A stretch of DNA of 64,000 nt, taken from Stomoxys calcitrans (taxonomy: Eukaryota; Arthropoda; Insecta; Diptera; Muscidae). The position numbers and the translations under genes are program-made. Positions within the stretch are counted from its first letter, which is position 1, and every line of letters starts with the position of its first letter. The stretch covers positions 64,074,602 through 64,138,601 of the forward strand of contig NC_081554.1 in the NCBI RefSeq assembly GCF_963082655.1. The letters are read 5' to 3'. A model generated the notes under the pieces. The model saw only the letters and a list, made by a program, of their open reading frames with translations, was not told where the DNA came from and ran no database searches. Below are positions 21,401 to 31,904 of the stretch, piece after piece.

Positions 21401-21418
21401 GCCCCACGTTGGGCGCCA
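21401..21418 (-). promoter_or_regulatory. tRNA primer-binding site
   Basis: The minus strand reads TGGCGCCCAACGTGGGGC, starting with the TGG that pairs with a tRNA CCA end, five bases from the 5' LTR edge at 21424. I cannot name the tRNA from memory with confidence. Confidence 0.75.
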
Positions 21419-21423
21419 AAAAC

Positions 21424-24400
21424 TGTAGTGTGCAAGGGTCTAGTCTGAGCAAAACTCCACATAAATGTCTATAGATGAAACAAAACGGCATGGCACGCAT
21501 ATTTCACCGGCCTTATTGCTCGTCGGATGGGGGGGATCTTGCCAATGTTCATCGTTTAATTTTACCAACTACCAGCTTTAATGTTAATGCGTGCACGAAT
21601 GATAGCAAAACCAAAACAAAAGAAAGTCAGATAGAATAGACAAATACGCAAAGTATAAGGGGGTCACAACACCAGAGGGTCTATTTCCGACATCATTCGA
21701 TCGGCTGTGCTAAGGAGTAAGCTGCACAGCATGCCCTCCCTTCCTGTCTACCAAAAGCATCCAAAGAAATCGCTTCTTGGTTGGTAAACCCATAATATTT
21801 ACCCTACCTTCCTTTACCGACCCTACAAATCAAACTCAAAGGTTTGGGCTTACTCCATATTTAACAAATTCCTTAAATTTATTAAGAAAAAGTTCATTAT
21901 CAAATCCGGTCGCTCACTATAGAGATGAATCACATCATACTTTAAAAACAGACAAAAACAATATAATAAAAGAAATATTAAAGTCAAGGCTAACAACCAA
22001 TTTTTTTGTATATCTAAATTGATCCTTTAATTTACTAAAATTATTTTCATAACTCTTAAAAAAAACTAATCATTTAAATTAAATCTCAAAACTTAACAAG
22101 AAGGGTTAAAAAAAAAAAACACGGCATGAAAAAAAATATTTATATAATATATCAAATAAGAATCAATAGGCGAGTTTATTTGAATTCATAGCACGGCAGA
22201 AAAAAAACTAAATCGGCTGTGAAACAAACTTCGTTTAAAAGGCTCATTATGAAAAAAATGATATGTAGCTGTGTGAGTGTATTTCCATTTGTACTTCTGT
22301 TAAAGTAAAACAGCTGTGGGTGCATTGACCCCTTTTTTCCCTTACTTCATTTTTTTCCTCTAATCACACATACATCAACACAACCCACTCGGTTGTATAA
22401 AACGAAAAACTAATTTTAAATCGCGAAGTTTTGACTAATATGCAGCCAAATTTCAATAAAAATGGTATCAAATGTAAAAACAATATTTTATAGGCATACT
22501 GGGCTAGATATGTCAATGATCAAAAGGCACAAAACGTACATTCATATAAAAAATATTGCCAAAAAAAATGTATCAAAGCTATTTCAATCGAAGCAGTGCT
22601 TTTCAGACCCAAGAACATTTTCTGAGAGTCTTGTTAACAGCGAATCAACATAGTTAACAGAGGTTCCAATAGCATGTTAACACTTTAGCATTGACATATC
22701 CACCAGCACAGAATCAGATATATATGTATATGCAGGATATTTAACTGAACAAACACAAACAGATCATCTGAAAGTTGCCAACTTGCAAAAATTCCAATTT
22801 AAAAATTATGGGGGAAGATTTAAAACATTTTTAAATTAATTTAAAAGAAAAAAATTATTTAATTTGACAAAAATTACCTGAGAGAGGTAACGGCATCTCT
22901 CTCACTCTCCGAAAAAAAATAAATCTGTTTGGCTTTGCTCAGTGGTAGTATAACAGTTTGCACTTACTTGGTTTTTGTTGGAGCTCCCACGTTGAAAGGC
23001 CTTTCGAGGGGTGAGGGGTTATTAAAACAAACCAGCAAACTCCAGCCAATTGCAAGTTTTTAACAAAATACGCGGCATACACAAAAAATCACTTTTTTCA
23101 ATATAGTCTTTAACATTTGATACGATTCACTCTATCGGTTTTTTTTATATTCGCCTTTTTCTAAAACATTGGATTGCCAAACTACTTTTACCAAAAAAAA
23201 AACTCTCAATTAGGCATTAACTTTTTGTTTCACTTCCGATTCGGTTCTCCATCTCTGCCTTACAAATGAGCAAAAATTAAACTATATAACACTTGAGGCA
23301 AATTACATGGGCAAAAATACGGAAAAATAATTATTTTTTTAAGGTCTTTTTTTTAGCAAGTTACAAAACCTAAGAATTAGCACGCAAGAGTTTTTTTCCT
23401 TTTCGAGAGTGATTTTTCAACCAAAACGCGTTTGTTTCGATTCCCGAAAAACAAAAACTAAATGAGTTGCACCAATCCCGACGGCTCTTTTTTTTTCTTG
23501 TACTTGAAACCAAGACAAACGATCCATTTAAAACACCAGAATCCACTGATCAAAAAAAATGAAAAGACTTTTGTTAGACTCTCTCAAGCAGCCAAATCTG
23601 CACAGCAGAAACAGAGAAATCCATATGAGCACAGGGAAAGGGGGAATCCTAGAATCAGAGAAACAAGGCCCACAGAACAATGAGTTCTCAAAAGAAATTG
23701 AGAAATTGTTTAGAAAAAATGCAACCTTACCAAATGTATTAATCCAGGAGTTAAATGATCACAGGGGACCAACACTCCAGCTTTGGGGATAAAACCCTCA
23801 GCAAAAAGAAAATGCAGGAAACCAACACTTGCAACAATTATTTACCCGCGATTTTATAAATAAACATCGATTCTGCAGGACAATAAAAAAATAAAAATTG
23901 AGGAGAACTGCCACCAACAAAAAAAAATCTAATCCCTTTTTTACTAAAGCAAGGATAACGCTTTTACACTTTTAAAGAATCTCAAGTCCTTTACGACACA
24001 AAAACTTAAACTTTTGGGTGCACACGGTTGCAAGGTTGGAGCAAAATGGATCTCAAATCAGTCTGCTACCACCTTTTGTAGCCTTGACCTAAACAATGGG
24101 GCAAATTGCTGAATTACTACCACAAATTAAAATTCTCAAAACCAAAAATGTCTTCTTTTGCATACATGCCACAAATACAATAATAATCCATTTGTGAGTG
24201 TATGGGAACTCCAATGCGAAAGAAAAGCTACAAAGAACATAGAAAAGAAGTTAACATTCACCACTATGGCTAAGGGGAAATTATAGCAACTTTTCAATAT
24301 GGAGACAAAGTGCTCTAAACCTATGATTTGGTCGGACTTATATGTGTGGATGTTAACAACCAAAACCATTTTCCACCTTATCCAATAGTTGTCAAAAAAA

Positions 24401-24936
24401 AGAAAACCAAAAGGAAAAAAAATTAAACAACTCATTTGAACTTTGATGTGATCAAATGATCAAAAAAAAGAAAACAAATGAAATGAAACAAACAAAAAAA
24501 AAAAAAATAAATAAATAAAAAATATAAATGTATAAAGAAACACTGCTGCCGGTATTCGAACTCACGCTCACCGGTTCGTAGGCTGTAACGCTTCCCCTAG
24601 GCTACCGCCTATGATGCGTCTCTGTTAGCTAAGTGATTATAACACATGATCACACTAAGCTTTGAATCATCAACAGCGGTCAATGTAAGTGAATCCAACT
24701 GTAACAGTGCTACAAGGAAGAAGAAGAAGAAAAACAGCATAGGCAAAGCTCCAAATATGTTCCAATAAGGGAACAACATGAGACAAGCAATCACAACAAC
24801 AAAAATACTCTAGCATCCACATTGTATGTTAACTCGCGTTGGGGTTGGAAAAAAACAGGAATGTCCATATCTATTATCAGGCGGGCCAATTCCAAGAAAT
24901 ATATTCATATTGGGTACATCGACATGCGCCACTACA
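21424..24936 (-). repeat. 5' LTR of the Gypsy element (3,513 bp)
   Basis: This is the partner of 12218-15730. Predicted small frames in both LTRs translate identically, and only two A-run lengths differ as far as I could read. In the element's sense (minus) this copy drives transcription. The tRNA-like module recurs at 24547-24610. Confidence 0.95.
24547..24610 (-). promoter_or_regulatory. tRNA-like sequence with A and B boxes in the 5' LTR
   Basis: Identical to 15341-15404: A box 24604-24594, B box 24561-24551. It lies about 330 bp into the LTR from its upstream edge, so in U3-like sequence rather than in the leader. Confidence 0.55.
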
Positions 24937-25827
24937 TCCGTTAGACGGTATTGAGTGTCCTACCACTGCACCGCTTTTTGGCTCAGTATGAAGATATTTA
25001 TCTATCCTAGACCGCCTTGGTCCCGTAGTACGCCATGCCTTTAGTCTTAGCCAAGCTTGTCACGGAGACTTGATCAATTCCCACCACAAGTAGAGTTCCT
25101 TCCTCCTTCTCCTCCCCACCAACTCTTTGTTTTGCTTGTTTCAGACTTTTATCATGCGTTCCGTCGCAAATTTTCCGCCCTCATCCCTGATAGACACCTT
25201 CGCTTTTGTGAGCTGTGGTATGTCCATGTTTCTGACCAGGTAAAGCTTTGCGCTCTAGGGTGTGTGGATACTTCCAACGATATCAGTACATTCTGCTGAC
25301 GCAAAGTTGTCCCCTCTATAGTAGCAGCTCATCATTTGTATGGGTGTACCCACTATAGAATTCCACACATGTTCGAAAATCCGCTCGTTAACCAGATCCC
25401 ACACTTGAGACCGATGATCTGGTGGTATCCTAACGGATGCATTGCCGATATTGATGACTGCATAAGTTAGCTCATCTCTGTTGTGCTTCCTTACAAATCT
25501 GGTGTAAGAGGGCGGCTCCTTACCTTTCCCAGTGACCATTTTACCCTTCCATGATGGCTGTGTTGTGCCTTTATAAGTCATAGCCCTCCATAAGGATTTA
25601 GGGGCCGTGCGAGCTATCTTCGTTCCAGTTCCAACTTTGTCTTATTCCGCAGGACACTGTGTGTAGTCTCCATTGTGGGTGGGCTGGTTGGGTCTTCCCA
25701 GCTTTTTAGTAATTTTAAGCTCTTCGGTGGATCTGATTATCTTCCCAGCTTTCGTAGAAATGCCTGGAATGCCAGTTCTATACCTTCCAGCATCCTGCAT
25801 TTTCGCCCGATTGCGCTGCCGGCGCAT
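24937..25827 (-). pseudogene. Retroelement ORF1-like relic, part 2 (family not identified)
   Basis: One minus-strand frame, from 25827 down to about 24937, is coding-like but broken by a few stops (after 25642, at about 25255 and near 25147). The best block is 25581-25258 (RFVRKHNRDELTYAVINIG, then PDHRSQVWDLVNERIFEHVW). Another follows at 25252-25150 (KLYLVRNMDIPQLTKAKVS). It resembles the Gag-like first ORFs of insect retroelements, possibly DUF4780-type, but I am not sure. The Gypsy element inserted in this frame: the reading continues at 12217-12156 after removing the insert. Confidence 0.5.
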
Positions 25828-26568
25828 ACTCCTCTGTTATGACTTCCCACAACTGCGCCAAGTACGGTCGTAATCGGTCAAGAACCTGATTTAGCTCCCA
25901 CCTTAACCGATCTCCCGATTTGAATTCTTGAGCCCCTGAAAGCCTCAATTTTGGTCCGATTTGGCTAAAATTTTGCACATAGTATTCTGTTATGACTTCC
26001 AATAACGGAGCCAAATACGGTCTTAATTGGTCTATAAACAGATATAGCTCCCATATAAACCGATCTCCCGATTTGACTTCCTTAGCCTCTGGAAGCCGCA
26101 ATTTTTTTTCGATTTGGGTGAAATTTTGCACATAGTATTCTGTTATGACTCCCAATAAGGGAGCCAAATACGGTCTTAATTGGTCTATAAACAGATATAG
26201 CTCCCATATAAACCGATCTCCCGATTTGGCTTCCTTAGCCTCTGGAAGCCGCAATTTGTATTCGATTTGGCTGAAATTATGCACTGTGCCAAGTACAGTT
26301 CAAAGCGGCCAAGAACATGATATAGCTCTCATAAAAATAAATATCCCGATATCCCGATTTGACATCTTGAGCCCTTACAAGCCGCGATTTTAATCCGATT
26401 TGGCTAAAATTTTTCATATAGTGTTCTGTAATGACTCTCAACAACTGCGGCTAGTACTTTCCAATTCGGTCTTTAACTAAAGATAGCACCCATATTTTAG
26501 CAGAATTCATGGAGATGGGTTCCCAAGATTCGGCCCGGCCGAACTAAGCACGCTTTAACTTGTTTAAG
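25828..26568 (-). repeat. Family-A tandem-unit element, antisense, 5' end intact
   Basis: About four antisense units ('ctcccatataaaccgatctcccgatttg', 'gcaatttt..tcgatttgg.tgaaattttgcacatagtattctgttatgac') repeat about every 150 bp. The element start is at the right edge (inverse of 'aagttcggccgggccgaa', 26530-26568). The open frame 25778-26284 is a repeat shadow. Confidence 0.75.
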
Positions 26569-26804
26569 ATTGCAACTTTATTGAAAAATACCTTTCATAT
26601 ACCCACATTGATTCAATTGCTAAACATGCTCATTTGGATGGGTTTTGGGGATGAGAAGTGTTCCCAGGTTGCATGAGCCCAATGCTTTTTATCTTTGCAA
26701 ATTCGTGTTTAAGGTTACCCAAAGACTACACCCAGCTCCAATATCTGGCGATTCTGAAAATCAAAACAATGGGGAGATTCCATGCTGATTCGGATACTAA
26801 ACAA
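26569..26804. other. Unrecognised short spacer
   Basis: I see no coding frame. Phrases such as 'gatgggttttggggatgagaag' and 'ctggcgattctgaaaat' are faintly Helitron-array-like, but the match is too weak to call. Confidence 0.3.
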
Positions 26805-29762
26805 CTAAAAAGGCGTTAAGTTCAGCCGGGCCAAACTTTGGACACCCACCGAATGTAAACCACCTTTCGACATAATCCGGAAAAAAATGCATAATATATG
26901 CCCACATAGCAGCTTTATCGAAATATGGTCCGATTTCGGCCAAATTCGACACGGATATTGACTGGTCTAATAAGTACAAGTAAAAATTGCAAATTTTGCC
27001 CATGAACATTCCATTAAGGAACAGGGGCAAACTTCTCACATATCAATGAGTGCAGTCCTATTCAAGTTTAAGCTCAATGATAAGGGGCCTCCTTTTTATA
27101 ACCGAATCCGAACAGAGTGCCGCAGTGCGACACCTCTTTGGAGAAAAGTTTTACATGGCATAGTACCTCACAAATGTTGCCAGCATTAGGAGGGGAAAAC
27201 CACCACTGAAAATTTTTTCTGATGGTCTCGCCAGGATTCGAACCCAGGCGTTCAGCGTCATAGGCGGACATGCTAACTAACCTCTGCACTACGGTGGCCT
27301 CCAATAATAAGTACAAGTCACATTGTTTAATTTTGTAGAGCAAAATATTGGTCTTTTTGGTAGCCACATCCATATATATACCGATCTGAACCATATACGA
27401 CACGGATGTCGAAAAGCTTAACATAATCACTGTGACAAATGTCAACCAAATCGGATAATACATCGGACTATAAATCGAGAGATCGGTCTATATGGCAGCT
27501 AAATCCAATCTGAACCGATTTGGACCAAATTGAAGAGGGCCGTTGAAGGCCCTTACAACTCACTGTCCCAAATTAGGGGAGATCGGAATTTAAATGCGCC
27601 TTTTATGGGCCCAAAACCTTAAATCTAAAGATCAGTCTATATGGCAGCTACATCCAAATCTGGACCGATCTGAGTCAAATTGCAGAGAGTTGTCGAAAAT
27701 CCTAACGCAACTCACTGTCCCAAACTTGGGCGAAATCGGTTAATAAATGCGCCTTTTATAGGCCCAAATCCATACACCGAGAGAGATCGGTCAATATGGC
27801 AGCTATATCCAAATCTGTACCGATCTGGGCCAAATTGAGGAAGGATGTCGAAGGGCCTAACTCAACTAACCGTCCAAAATTTTAGCAGAATCAGATAATA
27901 AATGTGCCTTTTATGGGCCCAAAACCTTAAATTGAGAGATCGGTCTATATGGCAGCTATATCCAAATATGGACCGATCTGATCCCCATTAAAGAATGATA
28001 TCGAAGGGCCTAACACAACTCACTGTCCCAAATTTCCGAAAAGTTGGATAATAAAAGTGGCTTTTATGGGCCTAAGACCCTAAATCGGCGGATCGGTCTA
28101 GATGGCTATATCCAAATGTGGACCGATGTGGGCCAAATTGAGGAAGGATGTTGACTGGCCTAAAACAACTTACTTTCCCAAATTTCAGTAAAATCGGGTA
28201 AAAAATGTGGCTTTTATGGGCCTAAGACCCTAAATCGGCGGATTCGTCTAGATGGCAGCTATATCCAAATGTGGACCGATCTGGACCAAATTGAGGAAGG
28301 ACGTTGACTGGCCTAACACAACTCAATTTTCAAAATTTCAGCAAAATCGGTTAATAAATGTGGCTTTTATGGGCCTAAGACCCTATATCGGCGGATCGGT
28401 CTAGATGGCAGCTATATCCAAATGTGGACCGACCTGAACCAAATTGAGGAAGGATGATGACTGGCCTAACTCAACTCACTTTTCAAAATTTCAGCAAAAT
28501 CGGTTAATAAATGCGCCTTTTATAGGCCCAAATCCATATACAGAGAGATCGGTCTATATGGCAGCTATATCCAAATCTTGACCAATCTGGGCCAAATTGA
28601 GGAAGGATGTCGAAGGGCCTAACTCAACTAACCGTCCAAAATTTTAGCAAAATCAGATAATAAATGTGCCTTTTATGCCCAAAACCTTAAATCTAGAGAT
28701 CGGTATATATGGTAGGTACATCCAAATCTGGACCGATCAGAGCAAAATTGCAGTAAGTTGTCGAAAATCCTAACGCAACTCACTGTCCCAAACTTCGGCG
28801 AAATCGGTCAATAAATGCACCTTCTATGGGCCCAAATCCATATACAGAGAGAGAGAGATCGGTCTATATGGCAGCTATATCCAAATCTGGACCGATCTGG
28901 GCCAAATTGAGGAAGGATGTCGAAGGGCCTAATTCAACTAACCGTCCAAAATTTTAGCAAAATCAGATAATAAATGTGCCTTTTATGGACCCAAGACCTT
29001 AAATCGAGAGATCGGTCTATATGGCAGCTATATCCAAATCTAGACCGATGTGATCCACAATAAAGAATGATATCGAAGGGCCTAACACAACTCACTGTCT
29101 ACAATTTCAGCAAAATGGGATAGTAAATGACGCTTTTATGGGCCTAAGACCCCAAATCGGCGTATCGGTCTATATGGCAGTTATATCCAAATCTGGACCA
29201 ATCTGGGGCAAATTTATGAAGGATTTCGAAGGGCCCTACACAACTCACTGTACCAAATTTCAGCAAAAATGTATAATATATGTGGCTTTTATGGGCCTAA
29301 GACCCTAAATCGGCGGATCGGTCTAGATGGCAGCTATATCCAAATGTGGACCGATCTGGGCCAAATTGAGGAAGGATGTTGACTGGCCTAACACAACTCA
29401 CTTTCCAAAATTTTAGCAAAATCGGGTAATAAATGTGGCTTTTATGAGCCTAAGGCCCTAAATGGGCGGATCGGTCTATATGGGGGCTATATCAAGATAT
29501 AGTCCGATAAAGCCCATCTTCGAACTCAACCAGCTTATGGACAAAAAAAAGAATCTGTGCAAAGTTTCAGCTCAATATCTCTATTTTGAGAGACTGTAGC
29601 GTGATGTCAACAGACAGACGGACAGGATGACGGACTTGGATAGATCGTCTTAGATTTTTACATTGATCTAGAGTATATACACTTTATAGGGACGGAAATA
29701 GTTATTTCGATGTGTTGCAAACGGAATGACAAAATGCATCCTTCGGTGGTGGGTATAAAAAT
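26805..29762 (+). repeat. Full-length tandem-unit element with ~14 units
   Basis: It starts 'aaaaaggcgttaagttcagccgggcc' and ends 'tgcatccttcggtggtgggtataaaa'. Between 27480 and 29480 the word 'gatcggtctatatggcagctatatccaaa' recurs about every 150-155 bp (27480, 27630, 27784, 27939, 28091, 28240, 28395, 28549, 28698, 28856, 29011, 29163, 29314, 29467). Units differ by 10-20 percent. The end block has the 'cagacagacggac' run and 'tatacactttatagggacgg'. A SINE sits in its left part. It is noncoding. Confidence 0.85.
26982..27304 (-). mobile_element. tRNA-headed SINE with 14-bp target duplication
   Basis: 323 bp, bounded by 'taataagtacaagt' at 26968-26981 and 27305-27318. Head on the right: 'ggaggccaccgtagtgcagagg' (inverse) with a B box 'ggttcgaatcctgg' near 27235-27248. 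The tail is on the left. This is the best-defined SINE copy in the window. Confidence 0.9.
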
Positions 29763-29818
29763 GAAGTACACTTGTAAACTCACGATTGTGTGGAAATGTC
29801 ATGAAAATGAGACAACTA

Positions 29819-30293
29819 TTGGGTTGCCCAAAAAGTAATTGCGGTTTTTTTAAAAGAAAGTAAATGCATTTTTAATAAAATTTAGAATGAACTTTAATCA
29901 AATATATTGGGTTGCCCAAAAAGTAATTGCGGATTTTTCATATAGTCGGCGTTGACAAATTTTTTCACAGCTTGTGACTCTGTATTTGCATTCTTTCTTC
30001 TGTCAGTTATCAGCTGTTACTTTTAGCTTGCTTTAGAAAAAAAGTGTAAAAAAGTATATTTGATTAAAGTTCATTCTAAGTTTTATTAAAAATGCATTTA
30101 CTTTCTTTTAAAAAATCCGCAATTACTTTTTGGGCAACCCAATACTTTTTTTACACTTTTTTTCTAAAGCAGGCTAAAAGTAACAGCTGATAACTGACAG
30201 AAGAAAGAATGCAAATACAGAGTCACAAGCTGTGAAAAAAATTGTCAACGCCGACTATATGAAAAATCCGCAATTACTTTTTGGGCAACCCAA
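29819..30293 (-). mobile_element. mariner-derived MITE hosting another MITE
   Basis: The outer copy (29819-29906 plus 30145-30293) has full mariner ends and TA flanks (29817-29818, 30294-30295). A second copy interrupts it at an internal TA. The intact family sequence 'aatcaaatatactttttttaca' proves the break point. Confidence 0.9.
29907..30142 (+). mobile_element. Inner mariner-derived MITE
   Basis: 236 bp with complete ends, in opposite orientation to its host MITE, flanked by TA (29905-29906, 30143-30144). It is the same family as its host. Confidence 0.9.
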
Positions 30294-30295
30294 TA

Positions 30296-31904
30296 CTTAG
30301 TCGCAGAACAAAAATCCCCAGCAGCCTGGTTATTTGCCTATACCTGCAGAACTTCATTTAGTTCTTTAAGCTTCTTGTACCATTTTAAATCAACTGCATC
30401 CACATTATTCTCTTGAATGCACTTGGCTTTCGTTTTAATCTGATTTCCATTAAAAAAAAAAAATAATTTTTCACACCCATGTTTTTAAAATCACCCACCG
30501 TTAAGTGCAACAGCGAAAGTACTTTTAATAGTCCGGTAAAGAAAAATTAAATCCGTAAACTTTAATCTGCAAAAATAATGGCAAAGCTGAATAAAGCCGC
30601 CATTAAGTTGTTGTATAAAAATAATATGCACTTAAGTTGAACAAAATGTAGTTGTTGTTAAAGCATTTTTTATACAACAATGCTTGTATTTAACCAAGCG
30701 GAAAAGAATAAGTGAACGCAAAGTAATAATCTCAACTCCTTTGCTGGCCTTTTAATATTCTGAGGGAGAATGGGGGGCTCAATTAGAGGGGGGGGGGGCT
30801 ACATTTTAAAACCCAGCATATGACCCCGGGTGGTAAGAATTCACCATAATGCCCAAAACATTTTTACTAGCAACAATCTCTTGGACTAATGGTATGTGTT
30901 CACTTATGGTTAATATGCCATACCTGGGTGTCATACAAACTCTAACTTCAGCAATGTAAGTAAATTCATATGTGTGTGTGTGTGTGTGTGTAAATTCTTA
31001 AGGCAAATGATTTGCTGTAGCATACCTTAGCATAGGTATTTTTGCAAAAATTCGGCATTACCATCACCACCACAAACACCCATGCTTGCTCACACAAGTC
31101 GCCTACAGGCTAGTGAAGTATAATGAAGGCAACTCATTATTGTCTAAAGACACTTCTAAACACATAGCCCCCCGCTTGAATTCCCGTGACCAACCAACGA
31201 ACATGTAGAGAGCAATAGCGTATCAGGAAATACCATAACTTTGCATTCCTCTCTGGCTAAATTAAAACTTTTAACCTTTTGCCCCAAACATCTGGCAGGA
31301 ATCATTATTTGATTTTAGCCAACCTTATTAAACATTCCACTCATATTCCATGCGGGCTAATTCATATTTGCTGTTCTCCCTGAGTGTTAATGCCCGATTG
31401 ATGTGGCAAAGTATTGTTGGCGCTGGCAATGGCAGTGGCAATGGCGTTGTTAGCGATTGTGGGTATACCATGATCCTGTGAATTCGGCGTGTCCTTCTCG
31501 AATGTTGTTAATACAATTTCAGAGTGTTTGGCAAAAGTTTTCTTCGTAGTAATGCTGATGCTGTTGGAGGTGGAAAAGCTTTGTCCCAGCCACACCACCA
31601 GCATTGGTAATGTTTGCCATGGAGAAAAACTTTTACTTTTTCGTTGCGGTCATGTTTTGGCGCTTAAAATGCGTTAAGTAAATATGATTTGAAAGAAAAT
31701 CACGAAGGAGCATTTACTCAATTAGTATGGACCGCATATAAAGGCATTTCAGCAACAGCTATGGCCATTGCAAAAAAAAAATCGACAACAACAACAACAA
31801 AAACATCACAACAAATATTTGTTTGTATAACGAAAAGTTTTCGTACAACACGGATAAACGTGGCTAAACATGCGCTGCAACAGTGGGCATTGAAAGACAA
31901 AGAG
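30296..31904. other. Apparently single-copy noncoding DNA
   Basis: No match to other repeats here. It contains a G-run (30790-30801) and a (TG)n tract at 30971-30990. An 80-codon minus-strand frame at 31362-31604 is Asn/Thr/Ala-rich, like disordered fly exons, but has no recognisable domain. It is a weak exon candidate only. Confidence 0.4.

Larger units (their letters stand above)
12218..24936 (-). mobile_element. Complete Ty3/Gypsy LTR retrotransposon with RING-Gag
   Basis: This is a 12,719-bp element on the minus strand: 5' LTR (24936-21424), PBS, gag, minus-1 overlapping pol, PPT and 3' LTR (15730-12218). The target duplication is TCCG (12214-12217, 24937-24940). The order protease-RT-RNase H-integrase is that of Ty3/Gypsy. 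There is no room for env: only 71 bp lie between the pol stop and the LTR. LTR identity suggests a very recent insertion. Very long LTRs recall the Osvaldo/Ulysses group of fly Gypsy elements, but that placement is an inference. A single in-frame TGA in gag is the only obvious lesion. Confidence 0.95.

Noticed and set aside
25778..26284. 168-codon minus-strand frame with repeated 'LRLPEAKE.KSGDRFIWELY' pattern
   Set aside because: The periodicity equals the ~150-bp DNA unit of the family-A repeat; the frame is a by-product of unit length being a multiple of three.
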